64,000 nt of DNA from Collybiopsis luxurians FD-317 M1 (lineage: Eukaryota; Basidiomycota; Agaricomycetes; Agaricales; Omphalotaceae), in contig KN834755.1 of assembly GCA_000827265.1 (NCBI GenBank), forward strand, positions 62,001-126,000, in the 5' to 3' direction. Each line of letters begins with the position of its first letter. The first letter of the stretch is position 1. Shown piece by piece: positions 48,101 through 59,658 of this stretch. A program made the translations under genes and the position numbers. Below the pieces are notes generated by a model, which saw only the letters and a program-made list of their open reading frames with translations, was not told where the DNA came from and ran no database searches.

Positions 48101-50249
48101 CATTGTCCGCTATCTAACATTTCAAACTCCAGCTGTCATTGCAGCAGTACCTACTGTGATGATCTCATCAATTGTGTGCCGATTTCCGGAAATAAGTGCA
48201 TCTTCATCAGAAACACCATCATTAACAGCCTTTCATCAGTTTTATCAGTAACCTAATGATCAATGACAGAAGCCCTCGCTCCTCACTCGATATTGATTGA
48301 AATGTGACATTTCTTATTACGGCTTAGTGCATTTTTGATTCTGCTGAAATGCCCCAGAAGGAGGTGCAAAAAGCCACTTTATTGAGAAGAGTAGGCATAT
48401 GCATTTTTCACTCTCAGCATATTATCTATTTGCTATTGTTATAAATTTTAATCAACATTTAAAGACCACTGAATCATTTTTCTATCCCCACCTACCTAGC
48501 ATGCTTAGACCATGTGTTTTGCAATCATATGATACCCTCTGTCATATTTTGTTCATAACGCCACCTATTCTTTTTTGCATTACCCTTTATTTAGAACTTC
48601 ATAGCCCTGGTTTTATCCCTTACTCCTTTTTAACACACCTCAATGAAGTCAATCTTATTTCATTTTCTTTAGTTTTGCGCTGATGCCGAGATGGTGTTTG
48701 CCAGTTCAGGGGCATTGCTTATTCAATTGAAGCTGTTTTGAGACCTTTTTTTACAATTTGTGAAATACAAGCCTTACAAATTATTCAGGTGTGTTGCTCA
48801 GTTCAAATTTGCTACAATCTTCAAAATGTTTTCCAGTGCTACTCAGCCTGTCTAATTTCAGGCCCAACTGCTTTTAAATTTTTTTCTCATCTTGAATTTC
48901 CAGCAGCCCTTCACCTATACTGTCCTGTCACTTTCTGCGTTCAGCTTGGAACTTGGCTTGTCTCTCTTGGATACAAGTTTCAACTGTTTTTGCATCAATT
49001 TACACCATTCATTGATGATGTAAACTGTTCCACAAAAAGTAATCAGTGGAATCTAAAAGATTCTCATCTAGTACAAGATGTGATTGAAGTATGGCATTTT
49101 CACGCAGGAAAAACAATGCCCATGTACACATTATAGGTTGCCTTCGTTGTGCATTAGGAACTATTTTATCTGTTCAACCAAGTTTGTATTTCTATTTCTC
49201 CTTGTATATGCAATCCATGGTTGAAACTGCATTTCTTTTGTAGCTTGTGCTCTAAATTTCATCTCTCACAGTAATGCATACTGCTTGTATCCATCAGTAA
49301 CATTCAGCAGTTATCTTAACATATTGCTAGCATCCAATAAATTCCATGGACATGCTGCAAATTTACTGGTTGGGGAATACAACACCCATGGGTTCTGACC
49401 TGTGGCCGCAAGTACTTTCAACAATGTATTTCTCTATCATTTCAAACTCAGTTTTGCATTAGAGCAATCAGTCTCTGATAGTTTCACTTGGAATGTACCC
49501 ATATCATATAAACCAGGCAGTACTAGTAGCACCTCCGGATTGCACTAATATTCATAGCTGGACCATGGTTTATGGCACCTTGCACCCATATTTAAACTTT
49601 GCTTTCAATGCTAATGATAGCAATGTCCATAATGCCAATCTTTTCCAAACAATTTGGAAATTTCTTTCTGTCTCATTGAAGAGATTCTGTTTACCTCTTC
49701 CATCAATTGAGTATGTATAAACTTCGATTTTTTATTTGCACTGTAAGAAACATGACTTATTCATACACTTTGGAGCCTCATGTCCTTGCATTCATACTCC
49801 GGCATGTTTTGTGCCAAGGATACCTCTGACATTGTGTCATTTGTGCTAGCCCATCACCTTTTTCTTGCTTTGCACCTGACAAGCTTGAATGACCTGCATA
49901 AACTGTTCATTTTGCAATCGCTCTTTAATGTCTTTTGTCAACTGACAAGCTCTCTTTCACTTTCTAATTTAGTATGCCTTGTTTTGTTCTTCTAGACTTT
50001 CATTTATTCATCTTTCTTTAGCACAGGGTCACAGTTTTAAGTATGAACCAAAGTGAAGCAGAGTTTGATGGCGGCACGTGAGCTTCACTATGCCGAAATC
50101 ACGAGATATTCTGATCGGCGGCACATTGCCAATATATACATAAACGTCTAACATGAACCATCAATCGTTCTGTCCCCTGGTACACCTTTTCAGTCTTGTG
50201 ATGCTAGATAACTAAATATACTGCATACTGTATGTGCCTGAAACTGACA
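45101..50249. other. About 5 kb without a supported gene, mobile-element-like
   Basis: AT-rich, CpG-poor sequence. Open frames at 45854-46135 (-), 46793-47065 (-), 48738-49136 (+) and others have no motifs, no consistent splice partners and compositions expected by chance. The texture matches the Helitron region up to about 50.05 kb, where base composition changes. I see no tRNA, LTR or terminal repeat in it. Confidence 0.45.
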
Positions 50250-50919
50250 GACTGAGATTGAACTCAATCGTGTTCAATCTATGGTCAATAGCTATCTTCG
50301 AAGTGATAAACTCAACGAAACAAAACTTTATGGCATTTTGAATTATACACTTACAAAAATGACCAACTCTGTGGAAACAAATCTGAATGGCAAAACAACT
50401 GTCTTCCCACAGCTGCGAGTTCACTGGAATCCAGATGTACATGAGGACAGAAGGAGCCTGGTTCCAGATCTGGGTCTGGGAATCTTGGAGGACGATGGCA
50501 ATTTGAGCATTCACGGAGGTGCCGAGGTTAAGAGAGCAGTTGAATGGATGCGAAATCTGCCCGCCACTGACAGGATCGCCATGGATCCTGAGTCGGTCTC
50601 TAGTTTCAATCAGGCGGCGGTGCAGGCTAGTGACCAGATCAAAGCATGCATTAAGTCCAACATGCTTTCGAACACCATCACCGTTTGGATTGTCATGGTC
50701 GGGCCATATTTCATCTTTAAAAAGTGGGGACCATTTACCCCGGCAGAGCTGAGAACAAGGGGACATCGACCAAACGATAGTGGAGATTATACTGTAGCCA
50801 ACAAATTGAGAGAAATAAGAGAATCTGACTCCCCAATCACGGAGCCAATATACCAGTTAAAAACTTATGAATCCATATTGGTATTGTACAACTGTCTTCT
50901 TCATGGTGCGGGACTATGA
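50250..50919 (+). CDS. PD-(D/E)XK nuclease-like protein, probable 3' exon
   Basis: The frame is open from an acceptor-like ctgacag ending about 50249 to the stop at 50917-50919. If it is not spliced, the first ATG is at 50281, giving 212 residues. The middle reads 'VPDLGLGILEDDGNLSIHGG' followed by 'AEVKR': an Asp, then about 20 residues on Glu-x-Lys, as in PD-(D/E)XK folds. Then come 'FNQAAVQASDQIKACI', a helix with Gln residues, and a strand 'TVWIVMVGPYFIFKKWGPF'. These match the expected alpha-beta order of the fold. Large families of such proteins of unknown role exist in Agaricomycetes. It may be a fragment, since no upstream exon was found. Confidence 0.5.
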
Positions 50920-51483
50920 GGTTCTGAGGTCTGTCTGCATTCTCCGTCTAAGCTTCACATTCATTCATTCGATCACCAGACTGTCAGTTCTTTGCTTCCC
51001 ATACCCTCAAGCCTCCCACATCACTCATTCTCACTGATTCTACTGCTCAGACGCAAGCTCTACTCCTTTGCATCAGTTCACTTTCTTACATTTGCTGCTG
51101 GAAGGCAATATTTAGATGGCTGATGACACCTATACAATTAAACTACAAGTAAAAAATACAGTTGTCAGTCCTTTTGCATGAAAATAAGAGTAACATTGTA
51201 AGAGAAAGTCCATCCATTTACACCTTTCTTCAGTTTTTCATTGAAGTTGCTCTTTCTTGCCCTATCTCGCCAATGCAAAGACAACCGCAATCCTCTACGG
51301 GAACACACTGGAGAGTCAAACCCATAACGTATTCTGTGTACAATAACAATGATCGATGAATGAAAAATAATTCACTGGATGCTTTCGAACAGTGAACTTG
51401 ATGAAAAATACAGGGAAGCAGAATGCTATAGCATCCATTCATTATCCCTTCCAGTGCAACGGTAGATGTGCAGTGAGTGGTAC
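50920..51483. other. Intergenic, nothing recognised
   Basis: No open frame with support on either strand. Confidence 0.4.
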
Positions 51484-51780
51484 CTATGGGATTAAGTGTC
51501 TACTGTATCTATGCTCCACTACATCTATCGGACCCTCCTCATCAATAATTGTCTCATTCAAAGGCATCGCAAGCTCCGAACCCGATCTCGAACCCACAAT
51601 GGAATACGAACTCTGCAAATTGATCTTCATCTTGTTCCTCGCAAACGCTTTCGGCAACGAAGACGAAGTTCTCCGAAAAAGCTCCAGTCTCGCTGCTCAC
51701 CCTCGGACCAGAAGATGTCTGCCTTTACATGGACCTCCGAAAACAGGCAGTCCTTTGCTTACCATTCATCTGAATAGAAA
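51484..51780 (-). pseudogene. Fragment of an unrecognised gene, C-terminal end
   Basis: In one minus-strand frame, 'KGLPVFGGPCKGRHLLVRG' is followed by a TGA at 51697-51699. Then 'AARLELFRRTSSSLPKAFAR' and an acidic tail run to a TAG at 51484-51486. The part after the TGA has the look of a cytoplasmic C-terminal tail (Ser, Arg, then Glu/Asp). No upstream exon could be attached. Competing frames are open for shorter distances, so this is tentative. Confidence 0.3.
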
Positions 51781-52150
51781 GCGTCTCACAAGCGGCACCA
51801 GCGCCGAAAGTTCTTTCGAACACTGTATCAGTTCCTAGTTGAATGTGAGTGATGAAGCTGTGATCGCTTCCTTATTACTGCTTCAGACAAGGCAGAAACC
51901 AATGAGCCAAGAGCTTCTTTATCATGAAATGCAGCTAGGCAAAAGATATGCTATGCGAGTGGAATTAGATAACATTTTAACAACAACATGCCGACATTGG
52001 GCAAAAGGCAGGTTTAAGCAATTAACGAAGTAAACGTATTTGATCAGGGACAGAATAGGTAAAAAGTACGCGCATAGTAAACGAAAAAAGAAAAACATAG
52101 TGTGAAACGATGAATTATGACTATCTATCAAAAGAAAGGCATTTTACGGC

Positions 52151-53677
52151 TCACAAATCATCCATAACAACCATCCATTTACCGTCCGATGCTCTTCGAT
52201 AACAGCTATCCAAACTGAACCGCAGAGACAATATTGATGAAGGGACCCGGAAAAACTCTGCGCCTTTATTGTAAAAGTCAAATTTATGCCCAACGGTGCA
52301 CAGAGTAAGCTGTTCTAGGTCTGGCGCTCGAAGCAACAAAGGGTAAATAGCAAGTTCGTCCTTCATTACACATTAGATAGGAAAATCAAAAGGCGCTTGC
52401 TATCAACATACTTCAATGACAGACCCCTCTTCAAACCAAAGGTGGATTTCCTTCACAGATGGAGAACAATTGATAATTGCCGCTAATGCTTCAATATTCC
52501 ATGTTCAAAGATATGCTTCTACCTTTGTCAAACCGCGGCAGAGTGGAAAAAGTTCCACTACGTCACAGATTTTCGCTCCCCAGTCTGTGAGAACAAGCTC
52601 AGAAATACACTGTCCTGGGATCAACGATCGAACCAGTGCAACAGGTCCGAGAATCTGCTCCATTGGACAACTCTGTTCATCTTCCAAAATCGGGAAATCA
52701 AGTGCTGCAAATGATCCACGAGCATGGAATCGAGTTACACTGGGAGCTTTACCGAGTAGCGGCCCGATAAGTTCTCCCAGTGTTCGCAAATCCTCCTCAT
52801 TTATTTCAAGGACGGTCCTATCATTGAGCTCAAGGCCCAGATATGTCAAGGTGTGTGGAAGACCCCTTTTCGCAAGCGCCTGGAACATCGGTGTCCTCAG
52901 TGTTCGAGGAACGGACGTCAGTGTACCACCCGATTCCGATAGGGAGAATACTTCGTAGCTATCTACGAACCACGCAACCTCTGGAGTCCACGTCAGAACA
53001 GCGTCAGTCAGACCAGTGCAGCACATGAGAAACGCGAGCTCTAAGCCAAACCCAGTCCATAACCTGTCGTTCGTCCAGCACGGTTCATCCATGTGATACC
53101 AACAATTGGCATTGAATTCCACACCCCAAGCTCGCACAGCCAGTGGCCTTCTCCAAGCAGTGAGGGTACATCCATGAATGGTAAGCAAGACGTTTTGCTT
53201 CCAGCAAGATGCTGTTTCATAAAACGCATATGGCACGGTTATTCCTCGAAAGGATACCTGTTTCGAATCAAACCGATTTATCAGTGGATAGATCAGGGCA
53301 GGAAAACGACACACCTCGACAATACTTGGAGTATAGACTAGCATGTGATGAATGCACGGCCAATACAAATAATACTGGTTTCCATGGTCCAGAGTGCACT
53401 GAGAACAGGGACACGCTGGCTCGTGAAAGGCTCTTTGGCCCAAGGAAAACATTTTAATGTGCTCTCGTTCAGTGTCGGAACGCTGTGTCCAAAAACTCCA
53501 AGCGCTAAAAACGAGTTCTGCATTTGCGATGGAGAACGAAGAACAAAAGAAAGGAATGGAGATGCTGCGAAGTGATGAGGAACATTTGCTGAGTTGGCTT
53601 AGCGAGGGCAAGTCTTGGAAGCTCATAAGCACTCCAATAGAATCATAGTCGATGCCTTGGGGGAAATTCCGATTCAT
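52151..53677 (-). pseudogene. F-box/LRR-like gene with premature TGA
   Basis: It starts at ATG 53677 (MNRNFPQGIDYDSIGV). The first 40 residues, with 'LMSFQDLPSLSQLSKCSSSL', resemble an F-box. The remainder has leucine-rich segments such as 'LPHTLTYLGLELNDRTVLEI' and 'CISELVLTDWGAKICDVVEL'. The frame stops at TGA 52505-52507. Coding clearly continues in the same frame ('TWNIEALAAIINCSPSVKEI') to a donor at 52411. It then passes a 51-nt intron into exon 52151-52360 ('DELAIYPLLLRAPDLEQLTL') and a normal stop. So the gene is full length on the DNA, about 490 codons, but truncated by one nonsense codon. F-box proteins select targets for SCF ubiquitin ligases. A truncated 390-residue form could still be made. 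Confidence 0.6.
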
Positions 53678-55448
53678 GTTCGAGCTTGACACTTGAATGG
53701 AAAGTGGATGACCTCTTTTACAGATGCGCGCAGTATATAATTTATGATGTTAAGCCGAAATGGACTTTGGGAAAGGAAAAAAGACAAAAGGGCACCAAAA
53801 GATGATCAAAACTGGGCGACTAGATCATGATCAGAAACGCATTTAATGCCAGAGGATTCACTTGCGATCGAGCGAAAGTAACACCTGCGCAATCGAACAG
53901 TGAATGTTTGGATTTACGATCGAAAATGATGGGGCAGTTCTGAATTGTGGGGTTAGGCATTAGGGGTTAGGGAATTTTTTCCCAATTATCATTTGCGCTA
54001 AGGCCTCTTTCAGCATCCATCAGTGACTGACAGAACGTTACCGATCTCGATATCACCAGATCGAACTTCCAATAAACTTGTGACATGTTTGGCAGTTCCA
54101 ATGAACATATTAGGGACCTATGAAATTTCGTTCTAGAGAGCTACGCACCAATGAGCGATATCCTTTGACACAATGCTTTCCGAAACTCCGATCTCCCTCC
54201 GGTCTTTTCTAGTCAGCTATTCTATCCCGCTTCGCTTGCCCTTTTAAAGATCCTTCCCATTCAAATGACCTTATCTCCAACTTTGATAGCTGTGGCACCT
54301 CTCGACTGCATGCCTCCATAGTCGATCTAGGCACTCGTTTTACTCATTCATACCGATAGTGTCAAGGCTGAAAGAGTTTACTCTCGTAGGGTATAGGCTT
54401 TACTGCCTGAGCGCTTGAGCCCAAAACCTACAAATTTGGACAGGATTTCTCCCGACTTTTTCTTCGACATTTTATCTCAAAGTCATTCTTCACAACGATT
54501 CATACACGTTTTCAATTTCTTTCTGTGCCCCCCCCCTCAGAATCTTCAGTCAAAAACTCGTTTTTCAAATAGAATCGCCGCCGCTGTTGAACCCGCAAGA
54601 CGCAATATATCGTTCTTGAGTCACGCGCGCACTATTATTTCCTCGACTATAGAGTTCGATGGTCGATAAGTGATACACGTACCACAACGCTGGGAATGAT
54701 CTCTAGGCGATTCTGTCCCGTGTCTTTGGTTTCATCCGAATCAACCATTGCTTTTTATCTGTCCTTGGGATCCTCATCTCCCCATCGCAACTCGAGATGG
54801 AGTTTCACCTCCATCTCCACAGATACAGGGGATGAAAAACCGCCAAAAAAACCGCCCAACGAACTGAGCGTCTGCACTAGTCTACTACCTTAAGGACCAA
54901 TGATTCGCTCCATTCCTATCTACTAGCCGAATTGCGATCTAACAGCCGAATTACGATCCGCCAAAAATGAGGTTGTGCAAAGAAGTCTCGCACATAAAAT
55001 ATAGCCTCCGCTTCTGGCGTCCCCACTCTGCGCAGTCAAGAGTTAAGCCCCGTTTTAGGAACACCGAGGGGCAACGGTGAAGTGCTTCCATTCCTATGAA
55101 GGCAAACAAAGTTCTGATGATATTTATTAACTCGGGAAGACAAAGTTGGCATCATTCTTCTTCATCCGCCACTTCAGCTTCAGGTATTTAAAGATGACAT
55201 TTTATACGATCCTTAGCGCCGCGATTGCGGCAGTCCCCGACTCTCGGACGAGTACCGTACAAGTCGATCCATATGAAAGGGCGTACAGTGTTCAATTCCT
55301 AACTGAGGTAGTTCTCCTCACCTGCTTGATTGAGAGCGAACTTGTAAGGGGAGATATGTATTTATTTATGAACTTGTCAACATTACAATAAAGGAAAAAA
55401 AAAACATATTCGGTCGAAATTTATATTTAGGTGAATGGAGATTGTTTT
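53678..55448. other. Intergenic, no supported gene
   Basis: About 1.8 kb. The open frames at 54415-54669 and 55146-55391 (+) have no motifs or splice support. The left end should hold the promoter of the F-box-like gene. Confidence 0.45.
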
Positions 55449-56160
55449 TCAGTGTTCAATTTCATCGACTCGACATGCTCTGAGAATATATGTCTGCAGA
55501 TAATGGTGAGATGGATATGGAAAGAAATTGGGGGAGTACCTACCCTCTCAAATGACCAATATTGTTGGTAACAAGCTGATTCGCATATAATTGTATCTTC
55601 TCTGAAAAGGTAGCAGCGGAAAAGGAGGTATTCTCCACATGAAGTGCCATTTAGAACAGCACTACATGCTGTAGGGGAGTCGATCTGCAAAGTATTATAT
55701 TATATATGATGTAAAGGAGGTTTAGTTGAACTAACCGTCACCGTGTCATTTTGGACCTTCTAGTCAAATGAGAGAAGCCAAATGATGTCCAAATATCACA
55801 TTTCGTATGTTATTATTCTGTCAAAATTAGCATTTAAGCTCTGAAAGATGGAGAGTCATACTTTGACAGTATAGTTGGAGAAGTATTGTCTGGCAAATAT
55901 GGTTGGATGGTCAAACGTATCCGTATTGCATTCAAATCCATTAAAGGTTTTATTTGTGTGACAATAAGTTTGCCTCATATGATGTAGATGGGGTTGCAGG
56001 AGCGGTAGCTATGTCCACCACACATCTTGTTTCAGTTTTTGCCTTAATCTGATTGTGTCCAGGTAGATGGTCATATATGGATGTTTTGGTGTAGGACAGA
56101 CCTTATACCACGCAATGATGCATCCAAAGATATTGAAGAAGCCGGCGATTGAATAGGGGG
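55449..56160 (-). CDS. Unassigned multi-exon gene with a 24-nt micro-exon
   Basis: Four consecutive junctions in phase 0 can be read. An exon ends at 55862 ('...FARQYFSNYTVK'). A 24-nt exon is at 55736-55759 (KVQNDTVT). An exon is at 55544-55684 ('IDSPTACSAVLNGTSCGEYL' to 'YWSFER'). The last exon is 55449-55493 (TYILRACRVDEIEH, stop). Upstream, 'SIAGFFNIFGCIIAWYK' looks like a membrane segment. A TAG at 56009-56011 lies in that exon, but an intron with donor gtctgt after 'IIAWYK' and acceptor ag at about 56009 would remove it in phase. The N-terminal start was not found. Cys-rich, Asn/Thr-rich segments suggest a secreted or membrane-exposed domain. The family is unknown. Confidence 0.45.
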
Positions 56161-56513
56161 TCTTCGCTTAGTACAATATGTGATAGTTGAACTGTTACTA
56201 CTCTGTAAAATCCGAAGAGATGAGTGTAAGAAATTGCATTCCTGAAATCACACGAAACAAATCAGTGAGATTCCTGAAATATGATGGGTCTGAGAAAAGA
56301 GAAGGACGGGAAGCTAGAGCACAACGGGGACGAGAGGGTTATAAAAGATTCACAACATCCTGTCCAAAATTTTCAATAGCCTGTTGATGTGCTTCATGAT
56401 ATGTAGTTTGACTTGATTGTAAACCATCACAAAAGGCAAGCAACTGATCTTTTGCTGCACAAACTACGTGCGGTTTTCGATGATCATTTAAAGAGACAGC
56501 AGTATTGGTAAAA
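56161..56513. other. Upstream of the unassigned gene, nothing further resolved
   Basis: It probably holds the missing 5' exon or exons of the 55449-56160 gene. No reliable start codon was identified. Confidence 0.3.
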
Positions 56514-56690
56514 GCAAGTATAGGCAAATTCATTAATTGATCATCAATATGCAGGCGAAAGCCAGGGAGGAGCGCTTAACACTGAATTTAACGCATCTTA
56601 ACAGCAAGTATAGGCAGATTCATTAATTGATCATCAATATGCAGGCGAAAGCCAGGGAGGAGCGCTTAACACTGAATTCAATGCGTCTGC
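56514..56690. repeat. 90-bp direct tandem duplication
   Basis: Two adjacent copies, 56514-56603 and from 56604, both start gcaagtataggca. They differ at few sites. At the end of the unit one copy reads aacgcatct and the other aatgcgtct. Confidence 0.9.
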
Positions 56691-56965
56691 GAATGACATC
56701 ATCACGAGTAATGCGAAAAGTACAAAAACAATAACGGAGTCGCGTATTTAAGACAGAAATAGGGGCTTACGCGCTTACGGACGGAACTAAGTAAAAGACA
56801 AAGGAAAAGACAATTTGAATTAGGATGGGGCTGAATAGAGATTGATGACAGCATGGGAAGTAAATTCCTTTTTCTCCAAATTCTGTCGAATTTTGAGCCT
56901 TTTCTACACCACAAGACCCTCCTCTAGAGAGTCGGGGACCATCAGAACATCTTCAGAAGTACTAA

Positions 56966-57525
56966 GGGCCTGTCCGGTAGCAGAAAACGATCCATTTTTC
57001 CGGAAATCAGTTTTTCGTTTCCCGGTGACTTGATGTGACTGTTCAAATAAGCGCCGATATGAACTGTGACTGAATGATCTTGCACTTACCTCGTTCTCGC
57101 CGTTTTTGCTGTTCTCTTTCATGTCAGCCTCTGGGGATTCAAACCCTCAAAAACTCTGTGCCAACTTTCAAAAAGAGGCAAAAACAACCCAATTGTCAAC
57201 CCCAGGAGTGCCCAAAATCCAAATGTAAGAAACTCCAACAGAATGGACCCATGACAACACCACGAAGTTCATCGACTATCTTACTGACCATTATACTGAG
57301 TACCAACTTCAAGACAAAAACCTTCCACGAGAGGCGCTGGAACTGTCCCATTGTGAATGGCAAACAGTGGTGATCATTATCATTATGTGGCACACTGTCA
57401 CGCATGATGCATGATGTAATGAGGGCGCTTTTCGAGGAATGTCAATCTTTGTCACTCAAAAAATGGGTTACTTGTTAAGGCAATGTATTTCTATGAAAGT
57501 CGGATCTCCGCTACTGGACAGGCCC
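56966..57525. mobile_element. PIF/Harbinger-like MITE, 560 bp
   Basis: It begins gggcctgtccggtagc and ends gctactggacaggccc. These are inverted copies with one mismatch in 16 bp. TAA flanks both ends (57526-57528 and 56963-56965), the 3-bp target duplication expected for PIF/Harbinger elements. There is no transposase; the interior has only short open frames. It would be moved in trans. Confidence 0.75.
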
Positions 57526-57676
57526 TAAAGTTTCGGTGCTCTATATCATCTTTGATAACGAAGATCAATTGATTGATCAGTTTTTCTCCGCCGTGTAGAC
57601 TGAGTAGCTGTAGGTATAAGTATCTCGTCCAATGTCAGCATCTTCTATTTCCCTAACCACCATCCATCGAAGAACA

Positions 57677-59206
57677 ATGTCCAACGGTGACACAACTCCA
57701 AATGTTGGACCTCAGTACGTCGTCAGAATACTTGATTAAGACTAGCAAATAACCCGTCTTTTCTGCTGTTATTATTCGAAATTTCGTTAGTGCGATACCA
57801 TTGGTGAGCAGCACCGCAACTTCTACGCTTTCTCTTGCCAACTGATCGTTCTATCTGTCGATAGCTTATAGGCCACTTGCTCAACTGCCTATTGCATGGC
57901 GTATTTATAGTCCAAATCTGTGCGTTTATTTCCATTTCCATTTTCACCTCTTTGTGGCCTTATTCAATGATTTGGGACGAACTTCCATATACATAGATTC
58001 TTACTTTGTCACTTTTCCGGGCGACCGACGCACCTTTAAGTTACTCGTCCTGTCTCTCTTTCTCTTGGAGAATGCACAAACTGGGCTTGTCGTTTATGAC
58101 GCGATCACTACTTTTGGGCTGAACTTTGGCAACGTGAGCGAGCTCGACAAGATCAGGCTACAATGGTTGAGTGTCCCCGTGTTAAGCGCGCCAAGTGAGC
58201 ACCAGCGTATGTATTTCCAGAATTCGGAGCTAACAATTAATGGTAGTAAGCTGCTCTGTCCAGCTGTTCTTTGCCAACCGTGTCAGAATACTACAGAATG
58301 TTACCCCCCATGGGGTCAGCAAAGAAAACAAGATTATACCAGCGATATTGTTTCTAGTAAGTGCATTATCTCCCTCAGACGGTTTCTTTGATATGAATAC
58401 TTCTGACTTGTTTCAAGTTGTCTTTGACTCAAGGAGTTGCCAGCTTGGTAGCTGGAATACCTGAAGCTCTTGTAAAGGGTGGTGCAACAGTATTCAATGT
58501 GCAAGGACAACGAACAGCTCCCGTTATTGTGGGTCTTCAATTGCAGCCACCAGACAATTCCAATTCTTTCTGGGTCCTGAAATTGAAATCTATAGGTCTG
58601 GCTGTCATCGACCTGCCTATGCGATATCGCTATTGCAGCGAGCATGCTTTTTTATGTGAGTTCCAACTTTTTTTATCTAAATCCTGAACTGATAACCATT
58701 AACGGAAATCAACATAACTGCTTTTCAATAAAACGAAACCTTAAACAAACAATCAACATCAAACACTTTACGCGTTTTAGTTGAGACGAGACAGCACCAA
58801 CAAGAAGGCTACCCGAATGGTAATTCAGCGGATCAAAAGGCATGTTTTGGAAACGGGAGCCGCTACAGGTGGGTGGGGGTTCCCTTCATTCCACGAAACT
58901 TGGTGTCGTCATTTGCGAGCCCTCAGAGTCACATAGTCGCATAATCGATGGTACTAAATACTTTTTTTAGCGGGAGTTGCGACAGCCACTTTGATACTCT
59001 GGCTAGCTGTCCCAAGTCATCCTGTTTGGACGATTCCAGCTAGTGTAATATCGAAGATTTACTCAAACAGTCTTCTTGCGAGTCTCATTAGCAGGGAGGC
59101 TAATCAAGCTCAGTTCTCCCAAGCACAAACTACAAATAGAGGTTTACTTCCATGGAGCGTTGCCCAGGCTCAAACAAATAACAGTTATGAGTCCGGAATG
59201 AAATGA
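57677..59206 (+). CDS. DUF6534 multi-span membrane protein
   Basis: Nine exons join without a break to 302 residues: 57677-57714, 57791-57803, 57865-57919, 57997-58194, 58247-58356, 58418-58528, 58596-58655, 58781-58868 and 58971-59206. All junctions are GT-AG and in phase (909 coding bases including the stop). The N-terminus is short and polar. About seven hydrophobic helices follow, including 'LLIGHLLNCLLHGVFIVQIY', 'LLVLSLFLLENAQTGLVVYD', 'VQLFFANRVRIL', 'VWLSSTCLCDIAIAASMLFY' and 'AGVATATLILWLAV'. The family hallmark 'ISKIYSNSLLASLISRE' comes near the end. The tail is polar. The loop 'RRDSTNKKATRMVIQRI' before the last helices is also typical. DUF6534 proteins are expanded in Agaricomycetes, with unknown function. 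The gene looks intact. Confidence 0.88.
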
Positions 59207-59658
59207 AGGAATCGTCTTGCAGTGAAGTTGTCCTTTTTCCCACATTTCTCACACACTTTTTTTTGCCATTTGTATACATTTTATCCCCTTATATGGATCT
59301 GTCACTTTTGTGACATTTGTCATGTTATGCGTGATCTTTTCAACTACCATCATCTCCGCTTTCCTTGCTTCCATCTCCATACCTTTTCTCTGTCCCTTTT
59401 TTTGCTCTTGCTGTCTTTCGATCAATGTATTTCTCATAATTTTGGCCTGTTTTTCTTTTTCTTTCTTTTTTTTTTTTTTTTAAATCTTCAAATTTTTTTT
59501 CCCCTCCTGGTCCTGATTGAGTGAGATTAGCCATGTGTAACACCTCAGTGTTGGCATGCGCAATTACTGCTAATATCCCTTGCATATATCACCTCATTGC
59601 TGGTCATGACAATTGCTGCTATATGTATATGTCAAATATGTTCTACTCAAACAAACAC
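59207..59658. other. Pyrimidine-rich intergenic stretch with poly-T
   Basis: A C/T-rich strand bias runs from about 59220 to 59520, with a T-rich tract around 59455-59482. It is probably the 3' flank of the DUF6534 gene. No gene is seen. Confidence 0.5.

Noticed and set aside
45854..49995. Several 60-130 codon frames as possible transposase genes
   Set aside because: None shows a transposase, zinc-finger or helicase motif, and neighbouring frames cannot be spliced together.
59340..59585. Lys/Glu-rich minus-strand frame over the poly-T tract
   Set aside because: Low-complexity translation of a pyrimidine-rich strand; no coding signal.
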